Under the pieces are notes generated by a model. The model was not told the origin of the DNA, made no database searches, and saw nothing but the letters and a program-made list of their open reading frames with translations. Shown piece by piece: positions 1-9,717 of a stretch of 64,000 nt of DNA. The position numbers and the translations under genes are program-made. The stretch lies in assembly GCA_033725935.1 (NCBI GenBank), contig MU867108.1:124001-188000 (forward strand). Reading direction: 5' to 3'. Source of the DNA: Cladorrhinum sp. PSN259. Its lineage: Eukaryota > Ascomycota > Sordariomycetes > Sordariales > Podosporaceae. Positions within the stretch are counted from its first letter, which is position 1; every line of letters begins with the position of its first letter.

Positions 1-1293
1 GACGAGTTCGATCGGCTCATTATCAAAATTCGTCAACAACAAGGCTTTCAACATTTCTTGCTGCCACCGAGCGGCCAAAATATGCAAGCTGCCGCCGCGC
101 ATGGTCCCATCGTCACCATCAATGTTAGTAGGTACCGTTGCGATGCAATCATCGTCGAACGCCATCAGGTACGCTTGCTGGCCTTGCCGAACTTGACCGA
201 GGGTGCGCTGGAGGGAATAGCGGAAACGGGTTACACAGGACATCCCCAAATTTTGGAGTGGTTGTGGGATGTCATTGTGAATCCGGTTCTAGACGCCCTT
301 GACATTCGCCAGCCACCGTCTGCCGATGATGCCTGGCCACGCATATGGTGGATCCCCACGGGGCTCCTGACCAAATTTCCTCTCCACGCGGCTGGACGAT
401 TCCGTAACGACGACAACAACAAAAACGGTACCGATAACTTGAACGCACTCGACAGAGTAATGTCATCCTACAGCTTGTCCATCAAGGCAATGATACGCAG
501 TCGCCAGCGTCGTCAACCGGCATCCACGCCATCAGCTCGACCCCGGGCGCTCCTAATCTCTATGCAAGACACCCCGGGACACATAACCAGCCTTCCCTTC
601 GCAGCTCAAGAGGTAGCCATGCTGCATGACATCTGCGAATCGATGGGCATCGACGCTATCGAACCTAGACCACAAAAGCCGGTTGTCTTGGATCTTTTGC
701 CGAGCTGCCAGATATTCCACTTTGCGGGGCACTGCAACACAAGCAGCGCCGACCCTTCCCAGAGCAAGCTGCTCCTCGAGGACTGGGAAAGCGACCCGTT
801 GACGATCGGTACCCTGATGCAGACGAACAATCTTCGCGAACGTGCGCCCTTTCTCGCTTACCTCTCGGCGTGCGGGACCGGTCGAGTCAGAGACGAGAGG
901 TTTGTCGACGAGAGCATCCACCTGATCGGTGCTTTCCAGCTTGTGGGGTTTCGCCACGTCGTGGGAACTCTGTGGGATGTCAATGACGAAACCTGCGTCG
1001 ACATTGCGAGGGTGATGTACGAAGTGATCAGGGACAAGGGCATGACGGATGAGGCGGTGTGCTTGGGACTTCACACAGCGGCCAGGGAAGCTAGGAACAG
1101 ATGGGTCTCGGAAAGGCCAACCGAAGATGGAGAAGCCGCCGGGCTGATGAAGGGATCAAGCTCGATGGACGGAGATCCAGGAGGAGGTTTCGTGCTGCCG
1201 TCGCCGCCGCCGCAGCCGCCAAGGGACATTGAAGCTGATCAGGATGATGAGAAACCTCCGAGTTGGGTTCCCTACATTCATTTCGGTGTATGA
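1..1293 (+). CDS. CHAT-domain cysteine protease, 3' part only
   Basis: The frame is open from the first base, so the gene begins outside the window and only the last 430 residues are seen; the first in-window ATG (82) is internal. This part is a CHAT domain, a caspase/separase-like protease fold. The pre-domain segment ending in FLLPPS and the INVS..R.DAIIV strand are typical of fungal CHAT proteins. The catalytic pair is visible: His in FHFAGHC (codon 730-732) and Cys in LSACGTG (codon 871-873). The GTLWDVND motif also fits the fold. Fungal CHAT proteins usually carry TPRs or an NLR-type front end, which here would lie upstream. The last 60 or so residues are Pro/Asp-rich and probably disordered. 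The gene ends 174 bp from the 3' end of a caspase-like gene on the other strand. Family is clear; partners and substrate are not. Confidence 0.9.
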   Translation, partial: DEFDRLIIKIRQQQGFQHFLLPPSGQNMQAAAAHGPIVTINVSRYRCDAIIVERHQVRLLALPNLTEGALEGIAETGYTGHPQILEWLWDVIVNPVLDALDIRQPPSADDAWPRIWWIPTGLLTKFPLHAAGRFRNDDNNKNGTDNLNALDRVMSSYSLSIKAMIRSRQRRQPASTPSARPRALLISMQDTPGHITSLPFAAQEVAMLHDICESMGIDAIEPRPQKPVVLDLLPSCQIFHFAGHCNTSSADPSQSKLLLEDWESDPLTIGTLMQTNNLRERAPFLAYLSACGTGRVRDERFVDESIHLIGAFQLVGFRHVVGTLWDVNDETCVDIARVMYEVIRDKGMTDEAVCLGLHTAAREARNRWVSERPTEDGEAAGLMKGSSSMDGDPGGGFVLPSPPPQPPRDIEADQDDEKPPSWVPYIHFGV

Positions 1294-1466
1294 AAAAATT
1301 CTGTTAACGAAGAGATAGAATCTAGACTAGCGGCGTTTCTACAAAGTGAGATTTTCTTTTTTCTTGGTCCACACTGTGTGTCTGTCATCCTTCCGCGTCG
1401 GACTCGCCCAAATAACCCATTCATCTTTATATTTTCCCGGCTTTTTTTCTGCATCCTTGTCCGTTC

Positions 1467-3488
1467 CTAGCTCGCGCTCGGGACGGCTTTGGGATGGAGC
1501 AGGAAAGGGATGTGTAAGATGGCGTAGCGGGTTTGGTTACCGCCTTCATCGATGGTAACGGTACGACGACCCTCTCCGGTTGCAATCCTGTATGTGAGCT
1601 GCTCCAGCTGTGATAGGCGGGTCCGGTCCGCCAACGAGTTGCTGTTCGTATCAGATAGGTGGTTCAAATCGACGGGCAGATTTGTGAAGATGAACACGAG
1701 CGTCTCCTCCAGCGGTGCTGTCCTGGGGAGGCCCTTCGGCCAGCGGATCGGTAGCCCCTTAAGACCCAGGCCGTCGTTGCGATATCCGAGAGTTTCCCAT
1801 AGATTCGACGGCACCTCGGCGCCCGTGTGGTTGGAGCGCGAGATCCGGCCAATGTTCCCTCTTGCGTTGACATCAAAAATCCAAGCATAGACCTTCTCGG
1901 TGCCATGGTTGAACAGCTCAATGTAGATCAAGTCATCCTCGAACAGGTGGCCGGCCCCGTCGTGTGGGATGTCTTTTCCGCGACTCAGAGCCGCACCGAC
2001 AAGACCGAACGTCACCTCCATGGCGTGTACGAGGACGTCATCTTCCGTCTCACATTCCAGCGATAGCAGATGCTGACCCCGCGAGAGCTGCTCAGCCCAC
2101 TGGACAAGCCGGAGTTTCGCATCGAGGTCGAGGTCGGCTGACGACGTAGCGGCTAGGACGTGGCCGCAACCGTTGCGCAAGGTGAGGAGGCCGTCAGATG
2201 CGCTGAAGGAAAACTCGGCCAGGGTCGAGGCCTCGTCTCGGGGCTCCGCAGGCCGTACAAATCTTGACGCGCTCACCATTTCGCGAAGCCACGGAAGCTC
2301 CGGGGGGAGGACCACCGGCCATCTGTAGAGCGTGCTGTACTGGAGAAAGGCGAGGGCACCGCCGGCGGGGATTGCTTTCGTACCATCTGTGCCAGGTGAA
2401 AGCCCAACAGTCGCTTTAAATGCGGTTGCCTCTGTTACGAGAGCCGTCGCAAGCTCCTCGCCGGGAACAGGCTTCTCAGAGCCAAATGGCATGACCGAAT
2501 AAGTGTTGCCCTCGCGGACCCCCGAGATACGCCCTGCTTGTATGACGACACGGCCGTCTTCTTGTTCCTCCCGGATGTGCAGCGCTTCGGTTGCGTCCTC
2601 CGAGGTCGAGAACGGGAGTCGGTGGCGAGGGCCTTCGACTTGCGGATGCTGGTAAGGGAACCGTGCGTTTACCATCTCCGACACGCGCATCAGCGCCGTC
2701 CGCCAGGTGAGCCGGTGGTAGTGGTGGTGGTCCGGCCCGATGCTCTCGGCAAGGACCTGGGACAGAGCTTCCGTCATGGCTCCGCACCACTCGCCTTGCG
2801 AGTTTCGGTACTCCCAGGCGGTTTCACTCGCGGTCGCGGCGGCGATGCGCACCACAAAGGGATTCTCGTCGGCATGCGTGTCTTGCGGGACCTGGCCGCG
2901 CTGGCGGAGGCTGTCGATGTGGCCAGAAACGTCAGAGTACGAGACGCTTGAGAGGCTGCTGTTGCCCCCCTTCGGCACTGCGCCATCGGCGCGCCCCGGG
3001 TCACGAGCCATGCTCCCCGCAAAGCAGCAGTCGAGTATAACGGTGATGTTCTGTGTCCGATCTGTCATGTCCCGTAGCAGGTGCGATATCTCCACGTCCA
3101 AGATGCCCCCAAAACTGCTGACGCCGCCGTTTTGGCTTCCTCCTTGTGCACTAGTCCCAAAGTCGGTCGGAACGAGGAATTGATGCCGCCATCGAGTGGT
3201 AGTCTCCCAGTCGCGGGAAAACAGCTGGCCTAGACCCCGTGGCTTGGGCTTCGAGACTACGCCCCCATGCCCAGAGTAGTAAACCACGATGCAGTCGCCT
3301 GGCGTGGATTCATCAGCCAGTTTTCGCCAGGCCTTCAGCATCCCATCGCGAGTTGCGTCAGTGCCGCAGCATAGCGAAAGAGAAAATCCCAGGTCGCCGA
3401 GAACCCTGGCCATCTTGTCAACGTCATTCTGGGTTCCTCGGAGACCCCCAAACCCGCTAGCAATCAAGAGTGCTTTCTTGATTACCAT
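1467..3488 (-). CDS. Caspase-like (peptidase C14) protein 1
   Basis: The single-exon gene encodes 673 aa. I chose the ATG at 3488 (MVIKKALLIASGFGG) because the fold's first strand starts there; the frame runs open to a TTG at 3620 with no earlier ATG. Residues 1-260 are a caspase-like domain: ALLIASG strand, DVDKM helix, catalytic His74 in YYSGHGG and Cys155 in LDCCFAGS. Metacaspases and orthocaspases share this dyad. A C-terminal half of about 400 residues follows. It includes a beta-rich stretch (DLIYIELFNHG, then VYAWIFDVN) resembling the DUF4384-like modules found after fungal caspase domains. No NACHT, NB-ARC or transmembrane segment is seen. It lies in tandem with a second caspase-like gene 375 bp upstream and tail to tail with the CHAT gene. 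It probably acts as a soluble arginine/lysine- or aspartate-directed protease; specificity cannot be read. Confidence 0.88.
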   Translation of the reverse strand: MVIKKALLIASGFGGLRGTQNDVDKMARVLGDLGFSLSLCCGTDATRDGMLKAWRKLADESTPGDCIVVYYSGHGGVVSKPKPRGLGQLFSRDWETTTRWRHQFLVPTDFGTSAQGGSQNGGVSSFGGILDVEISHLLRDMTDRTQNITVILDCCFAGSMARDPGRADGAVPKGGNSSLSSVSYSDVSGHIDSLRQRGQVPQDTHADENPFVVRIAAATASETAWEYRNSQGEWCGAMTEALSQVLAESIGPDHHHYHRLTWRTALMRVSEMVNARFPYQHPQVEGPRHRLPFSTSEDATEALHIREEQEDGRVVIQAGRISGVREGNTYSVMPFGSEKPVPGEELATALVTEATAFKATVGLSPGTDGTKAIPAGGALAFLQYSTLYRWPVVLPPELPWLREMVSASRFVRPAEPRDEASTLAEFSFSASDGLLTLRNGCGHVLAATSSADLDLDAKLRLVQWAEQLSRGQHLLSLECETEDDVLVHAMEVTFGLVGAALSRGKDIPHDGAGHLFEDDLIYIELFNHGTEKVYAWIFDVNARGNIGRISRSNHTGAEVPSNLWETLGYRNDGLGLKGLPIRWPKGLPRTAPLEETLVFIFTNLPVDLNHLSDTNSNSLADRTRLSQLEQLTYRIATGEGRRTVTIDEGGNQTRYAILHIPFLLHPKAVPSAS

Positions 3489-3863
3489 TTTGTTTTCTTT
3501 GGGGGGGAGAATAACTAGCAAGGCCGTCAATGGGGGATTGATTCCGCACGAGGGAGAAAGATTGAGGCCAAAGGAAAGAGGAGAGAGAGGATGATTGGGT
3601 AATTGGTGCGTATGCGTCAATTCTTTTTCTGAGGCTCGGAATCCAAGGGTTTATCTATCAAATGGGAGGCCTTTCGGACTTGGAATCTTCCGCTGCAGCC
3701 GCCCTCCGCCCCCCCTTTCCCGAAACCGCTGGCGCCAAGACACCTCCACAAGGCTTCGTGGTTCGCGTTATCGAAAGAGGTGCCCCGCCATCCAATGATG
3801 AACGGGCTTGACGATGAGGCCAGGCCGGCTTTGCTTGAACTCCAAACCCTGTGTTTTTTCTAG
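3489..3863. other. Intergenic region between the two caspase-like genes
   Basis: This is the upstream region of caspase-like gene 1 and the downstream region of gene 2. I see no coding potential beyond shadow frames and no clear TATA box. Confidence 0.5.
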
Positions 3864-5915
3864 CTACCTGGCATTGATGCGAAAACGAAAGTTCACTACT
3901 GTCCAGGCCGAACCTTCCGCCATGCCTGAGCCCTGAGCAACTCCTGCTGGGATACCTGCTTGAGCGTCCGCTTTGACTGCGGCCCCGAGTTTTGGCATTT
4001 CCAAGCACGCAAAGGATGTTGGACGAGCTGTGACAAAGACCTTTACAATATCGTCGCAGAAACGCTTTTTCCCTTTGCTGGTGGCCTCGGCAGGCATCGT
4101 CATGTTCATAACCCTCGTGGTCGCCCCCAAGTGATTCCCGTCTGGGTCACGGGCCGGGATGGCCTCATACGTGCCCTTGAGGATATTGTTAACCTGCCAG
4201 CTAGAGTCCATGTTGTAAACATGCAGGTACAGTGGACCGCTACCCAAATTCTCCACGCCGAGCACCACTCTGTCTCCGTCTCGCACCTCGATCAACCCCG
4301 CCCCCGGGTCGAGCGTCTTTCCGAGAGGGGTAGTCAGTGTAATGCTCAAGGACTTTTGGAAATGAATCGACGGCGATTCGTTGTTGATTGATATGACATG
4401 TTTAAACCACACCAAGTGTTCGAGGGCATCTAGAATATCACCTATGCCGTCTCCGCTAGCAGCAGCAGCAGCAGAGGAGGCGGTTTCCGTGGTCCCTTGC
4501 GCGACGGCCTCTCTAAGGCCATCCCGGATTTCCCAGTGCCCTAGATCGTCAAGGACGACGTGGAATTGGAAAGCATCGTCTACACCGTCGTCATCATCGT
4601 ACCGGATGTTGAGGGAGTTTTGAGAGGCCGCCTCTGCTCTCCAACGGCCAAGTAGCGCGTGGCTGCCCGAGACCAGAATTGGATATCGTCGTAGGGACAG
4701 CTTGGTCTGCCATTTGGCTTTCCATCCCCCATCCCCAAGATCGATCACGGCCTGACCGGCTCTCGAAGTTGCGACTTCTGCCACTGCTGTCAAACCGCCG
4801 ATCTCGGTGACGCGGAGGAGTAGCTCTTTGTTGTCCGCCGCCGCCGCCGCCGCCATCCCCGCCCCGCCTGCTTGCCAGGTAGGGTAAGCCAAGAGCAGGT
4901 CACCGATGCACACGCCGTGGGCTCGTCCTGCTTGCAAGGCAATGCGATCAGACAAAAGAGTGTTCTTTGCGAGCCAAACTGGTGTCGCGTCGTAGTTGTG
5001 GTGGTGCGCCGCGGCGAGCGGCCCGAAGAACTGGAGATCCTGATTCCCGTACAAAACGGGATCTTGACGAGGGCAGTGGCTATGAAACAAAGAGCACAGG
5101 TAATGGTAAAGGTCTTGCTGCCTCGGGTTTGGGTCTTGTAGCTCGGCCAGACTGCGGAACAGCAGATAGGAGAGCGCCCCGCGCTTGGTTCCATCGTCGA
5201 ATTCCAGCTCCCTTGCCAGTTGGTGAGGACCACAGGCGGCCAGAATACTGTATCCCTCCGGGTGAAGAAGCCAGTTGGGCAGCATGGATGCGTCGCGTCC
5301 CGCGTATTGGTTGGAGTCGGTGTCGGGTAAAATAATCCGCACGGCAGGATCGAGAGGATATGCCGCATCAATCCCGGCGTCGTATGGCAAGCAGCGGATA
5401 CCATCGGTCTCGTCGGAGCGCGAAAAGCCCCCGGAGAAGCAGCAGTCTAACGCGAGGGTGACAAGTGCTCCCTTGTCTACGATAGGTTTGATCCAGTATG
5501 CTAGTTCTAAGCCTCGAAGGTAGCGCAGCGCGTTGCCGTTCACACCCGCAAAAAGAGCGAGCGCGACGTCTCCGGTCCGCATGCTGGCAATCGCGCTTGA
5601 CGGCCTGATCCGAATGCCGTGGCCTGAGTAATGGATGTAGACGCAGTCTCCCGGACTTACCCTCGGGGTGATTTCCTCAAGACCAGCTTTAACATTGTCG
5701 TATGTCGGCCATAGCCTGTGATCCTGGTGGCCCTGTGTGCCGGAGTCTTTGTCAGCCGTTAACAGGCGTAGATGGACCGGTGTCGGGAGACTTTCCGCAA
5801 AAGTCTTCGCGGCATTGGCGTCGTGAACGCACCCCTCCAGCGGTTTCTCAGCATAGCCGTTTATACCGATCAGCAGCGCGTAGTGCTCGACCATACTGAG
5901 TTTAACTTTATCCAT
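3864..5915 (-). CDS. Caspase-like (peptidase C14) protein 2
   Basis: The single-exon gene encodes 683 aa from the ATG at 5915; a second ATG seven codons in (MVEHYALLIGIN) is a possible start. The N-terminal caspase-like domain shows ALLIGINGY, a VHDAN motif, catalytic His99 in IHYSGHG and Cys159 in LALDCCFSGGF. Between residues 190 and 310 the frame contains the usual small-subunit region (ILAACGPHQLA, GALSYLL). After about residue 320 comes a beta-rich C-terminal region with a DUF4384-like segment (DRVVLGVENLG, PLYLHVYNMD). Overall layout matches caspase-like protein 1, but residue identity looks low, so this is an old duplication or two recruited members. There are Ala runs at about 345 and 475 that suggest linkers. 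The role in cell death or immunity is inferred from the family and the CHAT neighbour. Confidence 0.88.
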   Translation of the reverse strand: MDKVKLSMVEHYALLIGINGYAEKPLEGCVHDANAAKTFAESLPTPVHLRLLTADKDSGTQGHQDHRLWPTYDNVKAGLEEITPRVSPGDCVYIHYSGHGIRIRPSSAIASMRTGDVALALFAGVNGNALRYLRGLELAYWIKPIVDKGALVTLALDCCFSGGFSRSDETDGIRCLPYDAGIDAAYPLDPAVRIILPDTDSNQYAGRDASMLPNWLLHPEGYSILAACGPHQLARELEFDDGTKRGALSYLLFRSLAELQDPNPRQQDLYHYLCSLFHSHCPRQDPVLYGNQDLQFFGPLAAAHHHNYDATPVWLAKNTLLSDRIALQAGRAHGVCIGDLLLAYPTWQAGGAGMAAAAAADNKELLLRVTEIGGLTAVAEVATSRAGQAVIDLGDGGWKAKWQTKLSLRRYPILVSGSHALLGRWRAEAASQNSLNIRYDDDDGVDDAFQFHVVLDDLGHWEIRDGLREAVAQGTTETASSAAAAASGDGIGDILDALEHLVWFKHVISINNESPSIHFQKSLSITLTTPLGKTLDPGAGLIEVRDGDRVVLGVENLGSGPLYLHVYNMDSSWQVNNILKGTYEAIPARDPDGNHLGATTRVMNMTMPAEATSKGKKRFCDDIVKVFVTARPTSFACLEMPKLGAAVKADAQAGIPAGVAQGSGMAEGSAWTVVNFRFRINAR

Positions 5916-6458
5916 AAAATTCGTTTTCTCTGTTTAACATTCTTGTCAAGTGTCGGGCTGATCAAGCTGGGTTTTATGCTTTTTTTCTTTTTCTTTTCCT
6001 TTTTTTTTTCCCCTGGTTTTTTGTAGCGAAGTAGCTCACCGCCAGCCTTATCAGCAAACCCCGACCCCCGCGTCAGGGTCCCTTCCACCGAACCAAGATT
6101 GATGGTGGGCAAGATTACCAATAGCGCGACGTGAATACGCATCATGCGCAGCCCCTTCATTCACCGAAAAAAATTCAGATTACATGTGGGTTGATATGTG
6201 GCGCAGTCGTACAGTATGACGACATGATGCATACCTTACTGAATGGTGACTTTGGGGTCTTTCGCCTTAACCCTTCGTACAGACAATGCAGAGAATATAT
6301 TTATCAGTTTCAGATGCTGAGAGCCGAGTCTCAATCATCACATTTCAACAATAGCCAAACACGGCAAAGAAAATGAATCCAAAAATTGAACCGATCGAAG
6401 TGGGAATAAAAGTCTAATTGATCTCGCCCGGCAAGCATTGTCCAGCACTGAATGTCAT
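5916..6458. other. Intergenic region with a T-rich tract
   Basis: The stretch upstream of caspase-like gene 2 holds a T-rich run at about 5977-6020. No gene was recognised. Confidence 0.4.
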
Positions 6459-6846
6459 TCACGCCGCCACCAAATCTTTCTCGTCCACTTCTGCACCTCC
6501 ATTGACGCTTTCACCTGTCTCGAGCGTCAAAGTGTAGCGTTTAGTCGAGGAGAACACATCGTTGATTAGGTACGGCCCTTCGTGAGTAAGCCCACCCCCG
6601 GTGACGAGGTTGACAGTATCCCCCGTTCGAAACTTGGTTTCCTAAAAACGGATCCGTCAGTCCCATACTCTTTTGCTGTCTGGAACAAAACGGCCCACGT
6701 CGTAAGCTAGAATGATCGGCTTAGTTCCGTCATCCCCAACGATGATGGGCTTCGGGCTACAGTAGGCGGGCAGCAGGCCAAATTAGCGAGCGCGCTGAGA
6801 TGAAGTGACCGACTTACAGCCCTACTTACTCGGCAGAAGAAGACAT
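6459..6846 (-). CDS. Small three-exon hypothetical protein (85 aa)
   Basis: I built this model by hand; no single ORF shows it. Exons are 6830-6846, 6699-6756 and 6459-6641 on the minus strand (17, 58 and 183 nt; 258 nt in total). Intron 1 has donor GTAAGT, branch GCTAAT and acceptor CTGTAG. Intron 2 is 57 nt with donor GTGGGC, branch CTGAC and acceptor TTTTTAG. The frame stays open across all three exons. The protein starts MSSSADPKP and contains FRTGDTV, EGPYLI and YTLTLETG, a small beta-rich pattern I associate with short SH3/Tudor-like fungal hypotheticals. It ends EKDLVAA. There is no signal peptide. The function is unknown. Splice signals and protein-like composition support it; the weak donor of intron 2 is the main doubt. 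Confidence 0.6.
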
Positions 6847-7371
6847 TGCGATTTGCACGCGGAACCGGGTGTTTGTTTGTTCCTATCGTCGTCTATATGC
6901 TGACTGTTACAGATAGATCTTGTCTCGCTTGTGGAAGCACCCGATGGATTCTGGGGGTGGGCAAGATTTATACACTTTTGGAGGGCAACTGTGTGGTTAC
7001 ACCATTTTTCTTTTCTTACACCTTGGTGCAATTTTTGGTGGGGCCCCGCAGTGTCTCAGACTTTTTATTGGCTGTGCGGACCTGTCGGAAGCAAGTCAAT
7101 GCGAGCTTGCAGCCTCATTCTAATCGATTCGATTGGACTGGATGAGCAAGTAGCGCAAGGCTACAGCAGGCGACTTATGCTAAGCCGAATTAAGGCAGGG
7201 CGAATGGCGTGTGTAACACAGGTGCGATTGTGGGCGGCCGCTCCCTAATTGTCGGGCGTCCAGCGAAGCACCACCCCCGCGGTGCTCAACCCAGCTATGC
7301 AGTATTTAGTTCAACAGCACGGTCAACGGCCTACTGCTTTTGCCACATCCATAATCAAACTCGACGGCGCC
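6847..7371. other. Intergenic region, divergent promoter area
   Basis: The stretch lies between the start of the small minus-strand gene and the DUF6594 gene. It could hold promoters for both. No element was recognised. Confidence 0.4.
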
Positions 7372-8611
7372 ATGGATTTGGAACTAGGGGCAGTGTCGAG
7401 CGTCCCAACCTCAAGTGCTAACTGGGGGCAACGGCTCCGTCAACTGACACGTACTCAGGGGTCAAATCCCGGCAATGTCAACAAAACAACGCCCAGGCAG
7501 AGTATGTTGCAATATAAATCAACCCCCAATCTCAGAACTTACCCTGTCGCGATATCCTGCTTACTGTTGACAGTTGAATCTTATCGCAGTGGCTACCCGC
7601 GTTTCTCGGCCGTCGTGGCAGCAGAGGGCTCTTTTTGCCTTTGCCGTCGATTTTCTAACCTGCGCAGCCGGCTTCTCTTGCTTAAGCAGGACAAGCTCTC
7701 GGTTCTAGAAAAGAGGCTCAACGATATCGATGAAGCGGAACCCGTAACCCTTTTCCTTGGGAAGAGCCGATGCGACAGAAACCAGGCGCGATTGTCCGTG
7801 CTTGCCGATATCGACCGAGAACTCACAGAGTATGGTACGTAGGGCAAGCCGCAATAGTTTGTTTGACTTGGCGCCCAGGATGGCCTTCCAAACTTTATTT
7901 ATTGCTGTCGCAGTGCAGGAATCGCTAATCCAGCCAATCTAGACTCATTTATCGAGCGGACTTGTCGAACTCTCGGCTTCCAACCTGCAAGCCCACGTGC
8001 CATGTTCAGTCTCAAAAACTGGGTTAAAGGCAACGGGTGTCTGGCTAGGGAGGAAACCGAGTACCTAGACTGCACCACCGATTTAGTTTCTCTGTGTCCC
8101 GCCAAGGACATGGCAGTCACGCGTTTAGAGGCCTGGGTTGAAGATGTCCTCATACGCTTCTACAAAGACTTCCGCCAGGTGAGCACATACGAGGCATTCC
8201 ATTTATCTCATCTTTGCACAGTTTTTGCTTAACCTTTTGTCTGCAGCGAGATTCGTTCCAAATATCTTCTGATGAGCACATATATATATACAGCGGCTCC
8301 CTAATCAGGCTTATGGCCCGGGCCGTTCTTGTAGTTCTCATCACGTTTCTTTTATTGACACCGGTGCTCATCTGCAACGGCACGGAAAACAGGACGGTTC
8401 GGGTGGTTGTCATGATCCTAGCTAGCTTCATGCTTCAGGCCACGGTGTCGGGTCTGGCGCAATCGAGGACCATTGAATTGTTCATATTCGGAGCGACGTG
8501 AGCTGAAAACTCTTCTCTTGACTAGGTACTTAATGTTGCCTGCTGACCTGTTCTAGGTACTCCACACTGCTCATCGTCTTCCTCTCAGGTACAAACGGGG
8601 TTCGCGACTAA
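7372..8611 (+). CDS. DUF6594 family membrane protein
   Basis: Five exons are inferred: 7372-7501, 7574-7834, 7943-8178, 8247-8497 and 8557-8611, giving 310 aa. The first intron (72 nt, GTATGT to GACAG) keeps frame and could be retained. An ATG at 7297 would add 25 residues. The protein follows the DUF6594 plan: a YRSGYPRFSA start, a helical segment (LLLLKQDKLSVLEKRL, LFLGKSR), NWVKGNGCLAREE, a RLEAWVEDVLIRF helix, then IYIYSGSLIRLMAR. Three hydrophobic helices close the protein, around VLVVLITFLLL, VVVMILASFML and YSTLLIVFLSG. DUF6594 proteins are common in Pezizomycotina and have no established function. The length matches the family. A purine microsatellite follows the stop. Confidence 0.85.
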
Positions 8612-9717
8612 GATGGTACAGGGAAGAGGAGGAGGAAGAGGAGGAGGAGGAGGCGTAGATGGCTTGGAGAGTTAGACTGGGTGTCCCACTCTTTTGATTT
8701 TATTCCCATGCTATCTGGGCAGCAGGAAGAGCAACCTCAAGGACGCTACCACTTTAGTGAGTGGTATAGATCTCTTTATCCAGGCCCGTGCGGATCTAGC
8801 TCGTTTCCCAGATGCAGACTTGAGGGCGAAGATTCGGAAATTGGTTCTTCAATTTATATAACGAACGGAGTAACTTGCCGATCACTGATTGTCGATACGT
8901 CGTAGAGATGGTGTGACAACTTCTTGTGATACTGAGAACGTGAGGTGGTATTGCCCAAGTAGAAACTGTCCCCTGGAAGACATAGACCAGATTCCAAGCG
9001 GGTTGGCGCTCCCTCTACACACTCGGAAACGTAAGCCACTTGGGACCCCAGGGTGCTTTTCTTCACCTTCTATTAAGGGCGGATTCGCGGGACTAATATT
9101 AAAGGAAGGCCAGACTAAATAGAGCAATCTAAAGTTGTTCCTCATTCATTCAGCTAGTGCCGAATGAATAGATATAGAGCCATAACAACGGGATTCTGTC
9201 AGAATCTAATCTTCACCCTAGCTCAGGACAAATCAGCCACAGCTCACCCCGGCTCAGGACTACGAACGACAAAGGAAACTTCGGCGTGCCCAGATTCGTC
9301 GCATACAGTTAGGCTGTTTTCTGCAGTTAAGAATGTGGGTCTGGGTGTGCGAAAGGACGATCCTTGGCGTCAAGTGCATCCATCAAGCAGTGCTGTTCCT
9401 GCCAAGATTCCCTGCTGGCTGCACGTTTCAGGCTTTTGCTTGGCTGAGAGACAAACGAATGGTGGTCGAATTCGACCACACCAAGGAGACGCAGTGCTGC
9501 AAGCTCGTGGCTGTGCAAACATTCGGTGACCACTTACAAAGTCACTGACGTGGTTACCGAAGCACCGCCGCTAAGCCTTCAACCTGAGGGAATATTTCAA
9601 CTTTGGACACATTACTTTTCCCGGATTAAAACTTTGGCCTGCGTACCTACATTCCCTGGGCTTCTAGCACCAAGACTTGGCGCACCTACCTATCAATCAT
9701 CCTTGTTTTTGCACAAA
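8612..9717. other. Intergenic region
   Basis: The stretch holds a GGA/GAA-rich microsatellite at about 8622-8656 and one copy of a dispersed repeat at 9221-9284. Short ORFs here lack family signals. It contains the promoter of the 9718 gene. Confidence 0.4.
9221..9284. repeat. Dispersed repeat, copy 1
   Basis: The roughly 64 bp from GCTCAGGACAAATCAG onward match 53203-53265 at about 80% by eye, including the shared core CAGCTCACCCC and the GCGAACGA/ACGAACGA-then-purine end. The flanks do not match. It may be the end of a decayed mobile element. Confidence 0.5.

Noticed and set aside
553..1074. Minus-strand ORF of 173 aa opposite the CHAT gene
   Set aside because: It lies fully antisense to the CHAT catalytic region and has no family signal.
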